Positions 24,520-31,540 of a stretch of 64,000 bases of DNA are shown in pieces. How positions within the stretch are numbered: the first letter of the stretch is position 1; the number at the start of each line of letters is the position of its first letter. The stretch is from the NCBI RefSeq assembly GCF_003945385.1, contig NZ_AP018920.1, forward strand, positions 2,542,001-2,606,000, written 5' to 3'. The stretch is from Pseudonocardia autotrophica (lineage in GTDB: Bacteria; Actinomycetota; Actinomycetes; Mycobacteriales; Pseudonocardiaceae). Under the pieces are notes generated by a model. The model ran no database searches, was not told where the DNA came from, and saw only the letters and a list, made by a program, of their open reading frames with translations. A program made the position numbers and the translations under genes.

Positions 24520-25112
24520 GGCGTCGGCCCCAGCAGGGCGTAGCCGGCAGTGTCGGGGTGCGGGCTCGGCCGGAGAACAGGCACCCGCCGCCGCCAGTCG
24601 CCGCCCTTCCAACGCAGCGTCGTGTCGACGCGCGCGTACCCGCCACTGACGCGGGCCTGGGGTGTGTCGGCCAGCAGGGACACGACGACGTGCTCACCGC
24701 GGGTGTCTCCGGCGATCACCCGGAAGTAGATCGCCGCGGGCGTCAGGTCCGCCCGCGCCGGCTGGTCCGGGACCGGCAGGGCGGCCGCGAGCCGCTCGCG
24801 GGCGGCGGCGACGTCACCCCAGCACTGGGTGTTGAGGGTCGCCTCGACGACGGCCGCTCCCGCGCCGGAGCTGGTTCGGGACCCGATGTGTGTCGCGGCG
24901 ATCGCCGCGCCCACCTCGTCGTGGCTGAACCCGAATGCCAGGTCGACTTCGTGCCCGAACGGGCCGTGCCGCGGCGACATCGCCGCGGTACCGCCGGGCA
25001 CGGCCACCAACGCCACCCGGTCCGTCGTCTCGGGGGCGGGTGGTGCCGTCGTGCAGCTGACCGCCGCGAGCACCGCGACCGCGCACACCGCAGGCCGCAG
25101 GAGGCGGTTCAT
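24516..25112 (-). CDS. Lipoprotein of the secretion operon, possibly VirB8/TcpC-like
   Basis: A 198-residue protein. The lipoprotein signal is RLLRPAVCAVAVLAAVSCTT, lipobox VSC at residue 20. The body has a helix (GFSHDEVGAAIAATHI) and a terminal strand pattern (GYARVDTTLRWKGGDWRRRVP). That pattern recalls the NTF2-like fold of VirB8/TcpC transfer proteins, where a WxxGDW segment near the end is frequent; this assignment is tentative. Both ends overlap neighbouring genes by 4 bp, so it is an integral operon member. Confidence 0.72.
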   Translation of the reverse strand: MNRLLRPAVCAVAVLAAVSCTTAPPAPETTDRVALVAVPGGTAAMSPRHGPFGHEVDLAFGFSHDEVGAAIAATHIGSRTSSGAGAAVVEATLNTQCWGDVAAARERLAAALPVPDQPARADLTPAAIYFRVIAGDTRGEHVVVSLLADTPQARVSGGYARVDTTLRWKGGDWRRRVPVLRPSPHPDTAGYALLGPTP

Positions 25113-25378
25113 ATCTGGAACGCCCCGACCAGCAGCGCCGCGACCGAGGCGAGCGCGAGACCGCCGATCACCCACGCCGACCCGACCAGCCCCTCGTAGG
25201 CGGTGGCCGACCGGTTCCGCCGGCCGATGATCAACATCAGGGCGCAGATCAGGATGCCGAGCACTCCGGCGACGAGCACCCCCCATTTGAGCCAACCGAG
25301 TAGATCGCCGGCGAGGTCGGCGAACCCCGGCGGGGCCACCGGTCCGGGGTCGGGAACTGACGCTCTGATCGTGTTCAT
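25109..25378 (-). CDS. Pilin-sized two-helix membrane protein
   Basis: 89 residues with two membrane helices (GVLVAGVLGILICALMLIIG and WVIGGLALASVAALLVGAFQ) joined by a short basic loop (RRNRSATAYEG). Size, position upstream of the channel genes and topology match VirB2/TrbC-like pilins or gram-positive equivalents, but sequence alone does not prove it. Start and stop overlap neighbouring genes by 4 bp. Confidence 0.75.
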   Translation of the reverse strand: MNTIRASVPDPGPVAPPGFADLAGDLLGWLKWGVLVAGVLGILICALMLIIGRRNRSATAYEGLVGSAWVIGGLALASVAALLVGAFQI

Positions 25379-25941
25379 GGTGTCCTCCCAGGTGCTGTGG
25401 TTGGTGCGGCCCGCCCGGGGGCCGGGCGGGCTGCGGCGGGGGAGCGGCCGTCCACCGCGGCGCGCAGATCCCGCAGCGCGCCGGCGAAGCGGCGTAGATT
25501 TCGCGGGAGCTCGGTGCGGGGCGTCGCGAGCAGCCCTCGGACCTCGTCGAGCGGCGCGGCGAGCTCACGCCAGCGGCGGACGTACGGCAGCACGACGACC
25601 GCGGCGGCATGCGGCTCCAGCAACCGCAGCCGGGCGGTTACCGGCCTGCTCGGGCCGTGCGCGTCCGCCGCGGTCACCGCCAGCACCGGGCGGCGTCCGG
25701 TCACCTGAGCGACAAGTTGCGCGGCCCGGCCGGCCCGGATCAACGAGTCGCCGGTCGCCCGGCACACCAGGACGTCCACCGCTCGGCCGACGAACACCCC
25801 GCGGTCGGCCGCGCCGAGCGCTGTCGCGACCGTGGTCGCGCCGACGCCGCCCGCGACACCGGCAACGGTCAACCGTCGTCGGCGCGAATCCCGCGCACCG
25901 ACTCGCCCGAATCCCGGGCAGCGATCATCTGTGGTCGTCAC
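25375..25941 (-). CDS. Degenerate MinD/ParA-like protein, first gene of the secretion operon
   Basis: 188 residues from GTG 25941, with AGGAGG 7 bases upstream. Near residue 24 is a deviant P-loop, TVAGVAGGVGATTVATALGA: it keeps the GGVGxTT shape of the ParA/MinD family, but the lysine before TT is Ala and the first signature lysine is also absent. Later sequence (DVLVCRATGDSLIRAG, VLAVTAADAHGPSR) still fits a Rossmann-like ATPase fold. It probably does not hydrolyse ATP normally. The C-terminus is Pro/Ala-rich. Its RBS lies in a hairpin (25949-25970). A CpaE/TadZ-like localisation role is a guess. Confidence 0.65.
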   Translation of the reverse strand: MTTTDDRCPGFGRVGARDSRRRRLTVAGVAGGVGATTVATALGAADRGVFVGRAVDVLVCRATGDSLIRAGRAAQLVAQVTGRRPVLAVTAADAHGPSRPVTARLRLLEPHAAAVVVLPYVRRWRELAAPLDEVRGLLATPRTELPRNLRRFAGALRDLRAAVDGRSPAAARPAPGRAAPTTAPGRTP

Positions 25942-25948
25942 CGGTGTA

Positions 25949-25970
25949 CCTCCTCTCGTTGGCGAGGAGG
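25949..25970 (-). promoter_or_regulatory. Hairpin sequestering the RBS of the operon's first gene
   Basis: On the transcript a CCTCCTC arm and a GAGGAGG arm form a perfect 7-bp stem with an 8-base loop. The 3' arm is the ribosome binding site of GTG 25941. Translation of the first gene, and of the coupled genes downstream, may therefore depend on opening this stem. Confidence 0.55.
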
Positions 25971-26439
25971 GTCCGGCTGGTTCGCTGCGACTGCGTTGCT
26001 CGGGCGTGGCCGGGTGCAATTCGGCTGCGACCACGACGGGCAAGGGAGCCGGCCGCGACCCGGCGGGCGCGCGGTCGCGGCGAAGCCGGCGCTGATTACA
26101 GCCCGACCACGGTTTGACCACGGTCTGACCACGCGTGTCGCCCACCCGGCGCACGACCCTGCGACCGCGCTGGCAACAGCTCGGGACGGACACGGGTGTA
26201 CGCCCGCGGTCCGCGCCGCCCGCGGCCCGATCAGCCCTGCGGCCACCGCTGCCAGGTAGTGGTCCGGTGTGTGCTCGCGGCGGCGGGCCGATGACGCCTT
26301 CGCAGGTGGAAACCGGGATTGCTCGGTGTCCGAAAGGCCTCGGCGGCCTGCATGATGTAGGTCACTGAAAGTTGCTGGGGGGTGGTGGCCCCGCCAGCAC
26401 TAGAAGGGAGCATCGACTGCCGTACGGAGGAGGCAGTCA
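25971..26439. promoter_or_regulatory. Divergent control region between secretion operon and sigma-factor gene
   Basis: About 470 bp with no convincing gene. It holds three copies of GACCACG at exact 11-bp spacing (26105, 26116, 26127) and lies between two divergent transcription units. Close to the plus-strand genes, GACTGCC and GGCAGTC (26414-26437 region) flank a strong GGAGGAGG. No promoter hexamers could be assigned safely. Confidence 0.45.
26105..26133 (+). repeat. Three 11-bp direct repeats (operator- or iteron-like)
   Basis: GACCACGGTTT, GACCACGGTCT and GACCACG follow each other without gaps. The 11-bp period places each copy on the same face of the helix. The position in a divergent promoter region suggests a protein-binding array. 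Confidence 0.6.
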
Positions 26440-26535
26440 ATGCACCTGACCGGAGACAGCCGTTATGGATCGTGCACGGGCCGCCCGGCCCTGGCTGGGC
26501 GAACAGTCCCGCCGCGATCCGTGGCGCGCGGATGA
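26440..26535 (+). other. Upstream ORF overlapping the sigma-factor start
   Basis: ATG 26440 has an excellent RBS (GGAGGAGG, 6 bases away) and opens a 31-codon frame (MHLTGDSRYGSCTGRP at its start). It ends at TGA 26533-26535, inside the sigma gene but in another frame. It may be a leader peptide that controls initiation at ATG 26465, or a chance frame. Confidence 0.35.
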
Positions 26536-27280
26536 GGCACTACAACCCGCCGAGGACGACGCCGACGACGGGCATGAGCAGCGCGAGGATGAGGCCACCC
26601 GCGCGCGGCGGGAGAAGATCGAGCGCCTGGCCGCCGACGTCGACCTGCACCTGCGCCTCGCGCTGATCGGGTTTACCGGGCCGGAGTATCGCGAGTTCCA
26701 GACCGAGCTGACCCGCTACGGCCTTGACGTGATGACCGGCTGGCTACGCACCGGGAAGATCTTCGCCAAGATGAACGAGGCCCGCCTCGGGATCGCCCAC
26801 CCACCCGAGGGCGCTCTCGACCGGGACGCTCAGGACGAGCTCGCAGGGGAGACCGTCGCGATCGCGTTGTACCGGTTCCACCACGACGTCCTGCTGCGCG
26901 GCAAATGGGATCCGCGCAAGGGCGCCAGCCTGACTACGTACTTCATCGGCCAGTGCAAGATCCGTTTCGCCAACATCTACAGGGCCTGGCTGGACAAGGA
27001 GACCGGCGGCGCGCTGCTGGTCGACCCCACCGCCGCAGACCCGGGCATCGACGCACCGACCGCGGCGATCGACGGCCCCGAGTGGAAGGCGGTGGCACGC
27101 GGCTACATCCGGCGGGGTACCCGCGCCGTGCGCGACCCACGTGTCCACCGCGCGCTGGAGCTGATCGCCGCTGACCACACCCAGGCCGAGATCGCCGTCG
27201 ACCTCGGCCTATCAGAGAAGACGATCGAGCGGATGCTCGCCAACAACCGCGACCGGATCAGGAAGCTGGGAATCGCATGA
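26465..27280 (+). CDS. Sigma-70-like RNA polymerase sigma factor
   Basis: 271 residues. The long N-terminal extension is rich in Glu/Asp/Arg. A region 2-like part contains GYLxxx-type helices around GETVAIALYRFHHDVLLRGKW and KGASLTTYFIGQCKIRFANIY, the segment of such factors for -10 recognition. A terminal region 4 helix-turn-helix is HTQAEIAVDLGLSEKTIERM. It resembles sigma factors commonly found next to actinobacterial conjugation-like loci. It is divergent from the secretion operon and could switch it on (inference). ATG 26465 has GGAGA 8 bases upstream. The next small gene overlaps its stop as ATGA. Confidence 0.78.
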   Translation: MDRARAARPWLGEQSRRDPWRADEALQPAEDDADDGHEQREDEATRARREKIERLAADVDLHLRLALIGFTGPEYREFQTELTRYGLDVMTGWLRTGKIFAKMNEARLGIAHPPEGALDRDAQDELAGETVAIALYRFHHDVLLRGKWDPRKGASLTTYFIGQCKIRFANIYRAWLDKETGGALLVDPTAADPGIDAPTAAIDGPEWKAVARGYIRRGTRAVRDPRVHRALELIAADHTQAEIAVDLGLSEKTIERMLANNRDRIRKLGIA

Positions 27281-27471
27281 CACCCCCATCACGATCGCCG
27301 AAGTCAGCGTCCTCGACGCCGTCCATGTCGGTGCTCATCGCCCGGTCCTCGCTCGGCGCCCGGGACGCCCGCCAGGCCCGCGCGCGCGTCGACGTCGACG
27401 TCGCCCACCGCATCGTCGACCGCGCCGCTCGGCGCCCCGCCGCCGTCCGGCCACAACATCTTGGGGGGTAA
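27277..27471 (+). CDS. Small protein coupled to the sigma factor
   Basis: 64 residues; ATG 27277 overlaps the sigma stop. The second half has strong G/C third positions and reads naturally (SVLIARSSLGARDARQARAR, then HRIVDRAARRPAAVRPQHLG). The first 15 codons look less coding, so the true start may be ATG 27325. Basic, possibly nucleic-acid binding or an anti-sigma partner; not recognised. Confidence 0.42.
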   Translation: MTPPSRSPKSASSTPSMSVLIARSSLGARDARQARARVDVDVAHRIVDRAARRPAAVRPQHLGG

Positions 27472-27551
27472 ACCGAGAAATGGCACTACACCTTCGGTGT
27501 CGACGCAATCTCAACCCGGGACTGCGCGGCGTGAACAGGAAGGTTCAGGCC

Positions 27552-27770
27552 ATGTCCCGCTCCCCCCGCTCCGGATCCGCGCGCAGCGCGATCACAGGCC
27601 GCTACGTCACCGCTACCGCTGCGGCCCGGCACCCGCGCACCACGGTCACCAACGCCGTGGGCGCCAGCCGGGCGACCGGCACCGCGCATCGCAGCGCGAT
27701 CACAGGCCGCTACGTCGCCGAGGCGACCGCGACCCGGCACCCGCGCACCACGGTCACCGAGAACCGGTGA
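27552..27770 (+). CDS. Small repeat protein with two RSAITGRYV units
   Basis: 72 residues, very basic. Two near-identical units begin RSAITGRYV and end RHPRTTVT (about residues 12-35 and 46-69). A linker (NAVGASRATGTAH) lies between them. Single-unit relatives are familiar as small hypothetical proteins in actinobacteria and their mobile elements; no function is known to me. ATG 27552 begins MSRSPRSG and has AGGAAGG-like RBS sequence 11-17 bases upstream; a GTG at 27531 is an alternative. Confidence 0.65.
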   Translation: MSRSPRSGSARSAITGRYVTATAAARHPRTTVTNAVGASRATGTAHRSAITGRYVAEATATRHPRTTVTENR

Positions 27771-27849
27771 CCCCCGGTCTGCACCTGGGGCTCCATCCGA
27801 GCGGTCGTCCCCCGGCGGCCGCCACTCGATCACGACGAAAGGCACCACC

Positions 27850-28080
27850 ATGGCTGAGGGCGACATCCACACCAGCAAACAGGGCGACCGCTGGGTGAAC
27901 AAGGCCGAGGGCAACCAGCGCGCCTCCAACAGCGCACCGACGAAGGCGGAGGCACAGGCCGCAGGCCGGGAGATGGCCATCGACCGTGGGGTCGAGCACG
28001 TCATTCACAACCAGGACGGCCGGATCGGCGAGCGCAACACCTACCCCCGCAGCCGCGACCCCAAGAACTCGAAGGGCTGA
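27850..28080 (+). CDS. DUF2188 domain protein
   Basis: A 76-residue hydrophilic protein. DUF2188 hallmarks: DRWVNKAEGNQRASNS, where most relatives have WxVxxEG.xRAS, then TKAEAQAAGREMA and the C-terminal NQDGRIGERNTY. Relatives are small stress- or mobile-element-associated proteins of unknown role. GAAAGG lies 7 bases before ATG 27850. A strong terminator follows 27 bp after the stop. Confidence 0.85.
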   Translation: MAEGDIHTSKQGDRWVNKAEGNQRASNSAPTKAEAQAAGREMAIDRGVEHVIHNQDGRIGERNTYPRSRDPKNSKG

Positions 28081-28107
28081 CCGCTCCGACGTCGCGGACC
28101 GTCGAAC

Positions 28108-28149
28108 AACCGCCGGGTGACAGAGAACCCCCTCCATCACCCGGCGGTT
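28108..28149 (+). terminator. Intrinsic terminator after the DUF2188 gene
   Basis: A perfect 13-bp inverted repeat, AACCGCCGGGTGA at 28108-28120 and its complement at 28137-28149, with a 16-base loop and a short T run (TTTCGTCTTGG) after it. It closes the plus-strand accessory transcript. Confidence 0.82.
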
Positions 28150-28523
28150 TCGTCTTGGTTCCGGCCCACCGCGCCGGAGGGTCAGATGCTGGCCACGTCG
28201 GTCGTGCACGATCCGCTGCAGGTGATCGTGCACTCGGACGGGTCGAGCCCCGGAGGTCGCCTGGCTACTCGTCCGGCTGGCTGCCGCCGTGATGCCGTGA
28301 TGCCGTGATGCCGTGTCTGAGGGAGGCCTGGTGACCGCGTCCGCTGCGCGCCGCCGGCTACCGACCACGCGACGACCACCTGGCGAGCGCGCGACGGCCA
28401 CGGTCGTCCGCGCCGCCAATCGACTCCGGTCCCGCCGCGCACCCAGCCTGGGATTGATCCGCACCGCACCCCGACCCGCCGTGTTGATCTCCGGTGTGGC
28501 ACATCCGTGGCACACGAGCACGA
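28150..28523. other. Gene-free junction between accessory DNA and glnA
   Basis: No convincing gene on either strand. It includes an octamer tandem repeat (GCCGTGAT, 28286-28315, about 3.7 copies). No tRNA, integrase or clear attachment repeat is visible, though this is where an insertion boundary would be expected. Confidence 0.5.
28286..28315. repeat. 8-bp tandem repeat
   Basis: GCCGTGAT repeated three times plus six bases of a fourth copy. Confidence 0.8.
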
Positions 28524-28583
28524 AAAACGGTGGTTGACGCCGGCAGACGCCGGAAGGCATCTGCGCAGGTCAACCACCGTTTT
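28524..28583 (-). terminator. Intrinsic terminator of glnA
   Basis: A perfect 15-bp inverted repeat (28524-28538 with 28569-28583, AAAACGGTGGTTGAC on the plus strand) encloses a second near-perfect stem (CAGACGCC and GGCATCTG). On the minus strand the second arm runs into five T residues. It starts 35 bp after the glnA stop. Confidence 0.88.
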
Positions 28584-28617
28584 GCGGACAGCTCAGCAGG
28601 TCAGAAACCTGCAGGAA

Positions 28618-30039
28618 TCAGACGTCGTAGTAGAGCGCGAACTCGTACGGGTGCGGGCGCAGCCGCAGCGGGTCGATCTCGTTCTCCCGCTTGTAGGCGA
28701 TCCAGGTCTCGATCAGGTCCGGGGTGAACACGCCACCCTCGAGCAGGTAGTCGTGGTCCTCCTCGAGCTTGTCGATGACCGCGCCCAGGCTGCCGGGGAC
28801 CTGCGCGATGTCCTTGGCCTCCTCGGGCGGGAGCTCGTAGAGGTCCTTGTCGATCGGCGCCGGCGGCTCGATCTTGTTCTTGATCCCGTCGAGTCCGGCC
28901 ATCAGCATCGCCGAGAAGGCGAGGTACGGGTTGCCGGACGAGTCGGGGCAGCGGAACTCGACGCGCTTGGCCTTCGGGCTGTCACCGGTCAGCGGGATCC
29001 GGATGCAGGCCGAGCGGTTACGGGCCGAGTAGACCAGGTTGACCGGTGCCTCGAAGCCGGGGACCAGGCGGTGGTAGGAGTTCACCGTCGGGTTGGTGAA
29101 CGCCAGCAGCGACGGCGCGTGGTGCAGCAGGCCGCCGATGTAGTGGCGCGCGATGTCGGACAGGCCACCGTAGCCGGACTCGTCGTGGAAGAGCGGCTGG
29201 CCGTCCTTCCAGAGCGACGAGTGCACGTGCATGCCCGAGCCGTTGTCGCCGAACAGCGGCTTCGGCATGAAGGTCGCGGTCTTGCCGTTCTGCCACGCCA
29301 CGTTCTTCACCAGGTACTTGAAGAGCATGACGTCGTCGGCCGCGCGCAGCAGCGTGTCGAACTTGTAGTTGATCTCGGCCTGGCCCGCGGTGCCGACCTC
29401 GTGGTGCTCACGCTCGACCTCGAAGCCCGACGCCTGCATGGTGCTGACGATGTCGGCACGCAGGTCGGCGTAGTGGTCGACCGGCGGGACGGGGAAGTAG
29501 CCGCCCTTGTAGTTGACCTTGTAGCCCAGGTTGCCGCCGGCCTCGTCGCGGCCGGTGTTCCACCAGCCCTCGGCGGAGTCGATGTGGTGGTAGGCCTGGT
29601 GCGGGTCGGTGCCGAACCGGATCGAGTCGAAGACGTAGAACTCGGCCTCGGGCGCCATGAACGCGGTGTCGGCGATGCCGGTCGCGGTCAGGTACTCCTG
29701 CGCCTTGCGCGCCACGTTCCGCGGGTCCCGGGAGTAGGGCTCGCCGGTGATCGGGTCGTGGACGAAGAAGTTGATGTTCAGGGTGCGGTGCTTGCGGAAC
29801 GGGTCGACACGTGCGGTCGAGGGGTCCGCGTGCAGCGCCATGTCGGACTCGTTGATCGCCTGGAAACCGCGGACGGAGGAACCGTCGAACGCGGCGCCGT
29901 TCTCCAGGAGGTCGCCGGCCGTCTTGGCGGGGACGGTGAGGTGCTGCATGACGCCGGGCAGGTCGCAGAACCTGATGTCGACGTACTCGACCTTCTCGTC
30001 CGAGATGTACTTGAGTACCTCTTCGGCGTTGCTGAACAC
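28618..30039 (-). CDS. glnA: Glutamine synthetase, type I
   Basis: 473 residues from GTG 30039; ATP-dependent amidation of glutamate to glutamine in the cytoplasm, as a dodecamer. Family features: [12 protein letters not shown] at the N-terminus, FDGSSVRGF, the metal site [10 protein letters not shown], the [12 protein letters not shown] segment and [16 protein letters not shown]. The adenylylation tyrosine sits in [12 protein letters not shown] near residue 401. Length equals GlnA1-type enzymes. The longer frame to 30111 overlaps the GlnR box and is rejected; AGCCCGAGAG upstream of GTG 30039 is a weak RBS. A GlnR-type operator lies 57-94 bp upstream and a strong terminator follows. Confidence 0.97.
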   Translation of the reverse strand: MFSNAEEVLKYISDEKVEYVDIRFCDLPGVMQHLTVPAKTAGDLLENGAAFDGSSVRGFQAINESDMALHADPSTARVDPFRKHRTLNINFFVHDPITGEPYSRDPRNVARKAQEYLTATGIADTAFMAPEAEFYVFDSIRFGTDPHQAYHHIDSAEGWWNTGRDEAGGNLGYKVNYKGGYFPVPPVDHYADLRADIVSTMQASGFEVEREHHEVGTAGQAEINYKFDTLLRAADDVMLFKYLVKNVAWQNGKTATFMPKPLFGDNGSGMHVHSSLWKDGQPLFHDESGYGGLSDIARHYIGGLLHHAPSLLAFTNPTVNSYHRLVPGFEAPVNLVYSARNRSACIRIPLTGDSPKAKRVEFRCPDSSGNPYLAFSAMLMAGLDGIKNKIEPPAPIDKDLYELPPEEAKDIAQVPGSLGAVIDKLEEDHDYLLEGGVFTPDLIETWIAYKRENEIDPLRLRPHPYEFALYYDV

Positions 30040-30095
30040 TCTCTCGGGCTCCTTCGATCGCTGGTGGAGATCGTGGGCGACGGTAGGAGTGCCGT

Positions 30096-30133
30096 GTTGC
30101 CCACCCATCACTCACCTGTTTCGCCGACGTTAA
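30096..30133 (-). promoter_or_regulatory. GlnR-type box upstream of glnA
   Basis: On the minus strand four pentamers are spaced exactly by six bases: TTAAC, GAAAC, GTGAT, GCAAC. The known actinobacterial GlnR consensus is GTNAC-n6-GAAAC repeated twice. Here the second pentamer is perfect and the other three have one mismatch each. The box is 57-94 bp before the glnA start, in a promoter position. Confidence 0.75.
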
Positions 30134-30224
30134 CTGAACCGACCGCGACGACGATCACAATCGTCCTGCATGTCCGGTAGTGGCCGACGGCGGCTGTCCC
30201 GCTGCGACGCCTAGGCTAGAAGGC

Positions 30225-30698
30225 ATGGCCCGCTGGATCGAGTCCTGGCTTCCCGGTTCACCCGTCGGCCCCGCTCCGGAGCCGGGTGGCTACCCGGGAC
30301 AGCGCTTCGGTCTGCCCGAGACCGGGCACTACTCGGTGGCGGGTCTCGGCCGACGGATCGGCGGCGTGTGCATCGACTGGGCACTGGCGTACCTGCTGGT
30401 GCTGCTGGTCGCCGGCGCCGACGCGATCGGTACCCCGGACTTCAGCTGGGGTGTGCTCGGCGCGTGGTTCGTGATCACCGCACTGATGGTGTCGGTGTTC
30501 GGGATGACCCCGGGACACATCGCGCTCGGAATGCGGGTCGCGCGCACGGACATGGCCCAGTACGTGGGCGTCCCGCGGGCGCTGCTGCGCACCGCGCTGA
30601 TCGCGCTGGTGCTCCCGCCGTTCCTGCGTGACCCGGACGGCCGGGGCTGGCAGGACCGCGCGAGCACGACGATCGTCGTGCGTGTCGTGCGCGGCTGA
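30225..30698 (+). CDS. RDD-family membrane protein
   Basis: 157 residues. RDD hallmarks: GLGRRIGGVCIDWALAYLLV (Arg and Asp of the RDD pattern) and GMTPGHIALGMRVAR; about three membrane helices. N-terminal MARWIESWLPG is typical of the actinobacterial protein beside glnA. The function is unknown; possibly a small transporter or quality-control factor. ATG 30225 starts this conserved N-terminus. Divergent from glnA with 185 bp between. Confidence 0.88.
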   Translation: MARWIESWLPGSPVGPAPEPGGYPGQRFGLPETGHYSVAGLGRRIGGVCIDWALAYLLVLLVAGADAIGTPDFSWGVLGAWFVITALMVSVFGMTPGHIALGMRVARTDMAQYVGVPRALLRTALIALVLPPFLRDPDGRGWQDRASTTIVVRVVRG

Positions 30699-30756
30699 CG
30701 CTCCGCCCTCGACTCCAGGGCCGGATTCGCAGGCCCGGATTCGCCGGGCCGGACTC

Positions 30757-31494
30757 TCAGCGGCGGCGGACGGTGCGCTGGATGCTGCGCATCTTCGCGC
30801 CCTGGGGGAGCGGGCCCTTCGGCATGGCGGCCGTCCGGTTGCCGAGCGCGTTGAGCTTGTTCTCCAGCGAGTCCATCTCGGCGGCGGAGATGTTCCGCGG
30901 CAGCTTCATGAGGTGACGCTGGAGCTTCTTCAGCGGAACCTGACCGTCGTCGTTGCCGACCAGGATGTCGTAGATCGGGGTGCTGCCGGCGACCCGCGCG
31001 GTGCGCTTCTTCTCCTGCGCGATGAGGCTCTTCACCCGGTGCGGGGCCCCCTCGGCGACGAAGATGATCCCGGGCCGCCCGACGACCCGGTGCACCGCGT
31101 CGAGGTGCGTGGTTCCCGCGATGCCCTGCGTGATCCGCCACTGCCCGCGCATGTTGTCCAGCGCCCAGCCCGCTGCACCCGGCTGCCCGTCGGCCTTGGT
31201 GTAGATCGAGCGCTGTACCCGGCGCCCGAACACGCTGAACGCCCCCAGCGCACCGATCATCACGCCGAACGGGACGAAGAGCCAGGTGAGCCCGAAGAGC
31301 CAGCCGATGAGGGTGACCAGCGCGATCGCACCGACAAAAATGCCGATCATGATCGGGAGGAGTTTCTTGTCCTCCTTGCGCTGCATCTGGAACGCCTGCC
31401 AGATCTGCTGGCGGCGCTGCTTCGACGCGGCCTTCTTCGCGGCCTTGCGCGCCTTCTTTTCTTCGGGCGTGGGCTTGCGGGGCTTGCCGGGCAT
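30757..31494 (-). CDS. DUF4191 membrane protein
   Basis: 245 residues. Lys/Arg-rich N-terminus (PEEKKARKAAKKAASKQRR), then two membrane helices (MIGIFVGAIALVTLIGWLFG and WLFVPFGVMIGALGAFSV). The C-terminal domain includes VGRPGIIFVAEG and SLIAQEKKRTARVAG. Conserved next to lipA in actinobacteria; unknown function. It is 46 bp downstream of lipA in the same direction and likely co-transcribed. Confidence 0.92.
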   Translation of the reverse strand: MPGKPRKPTPEEKKARKAAKKAASKQRRQQIWQAFQMQRKEDKKLLPIMIGIFVGAIALVTLIGWLFGLTWLFVPFGVMIGALGAFSVFGRRVQRSIYTKADGQPGAAGWALDNMRGQWRITQGIAGTTHLDAVHRVVGRPGIIFVAEGAPHRVKSLIAQEKKRTARVAGSTPIYDILVGNDDGQVPLKKLQRHLMKLPRNISAAEMDSLENKLNALGNRTAAMPKGPLPQGAKMRSIQRTVRRR

Positions 31495-31540
31495 GTGCCC
31501 AGCCTACGTCCCCACCGTGATCAACGGTACGCGGAGGTGG

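Noticed and set aside
28618..30111. Longer 497-codon version of glnA
   Set aside because: The extra N-terminus has no family similarity and covers the GlnR box; GTG 30039 gives the standard length.
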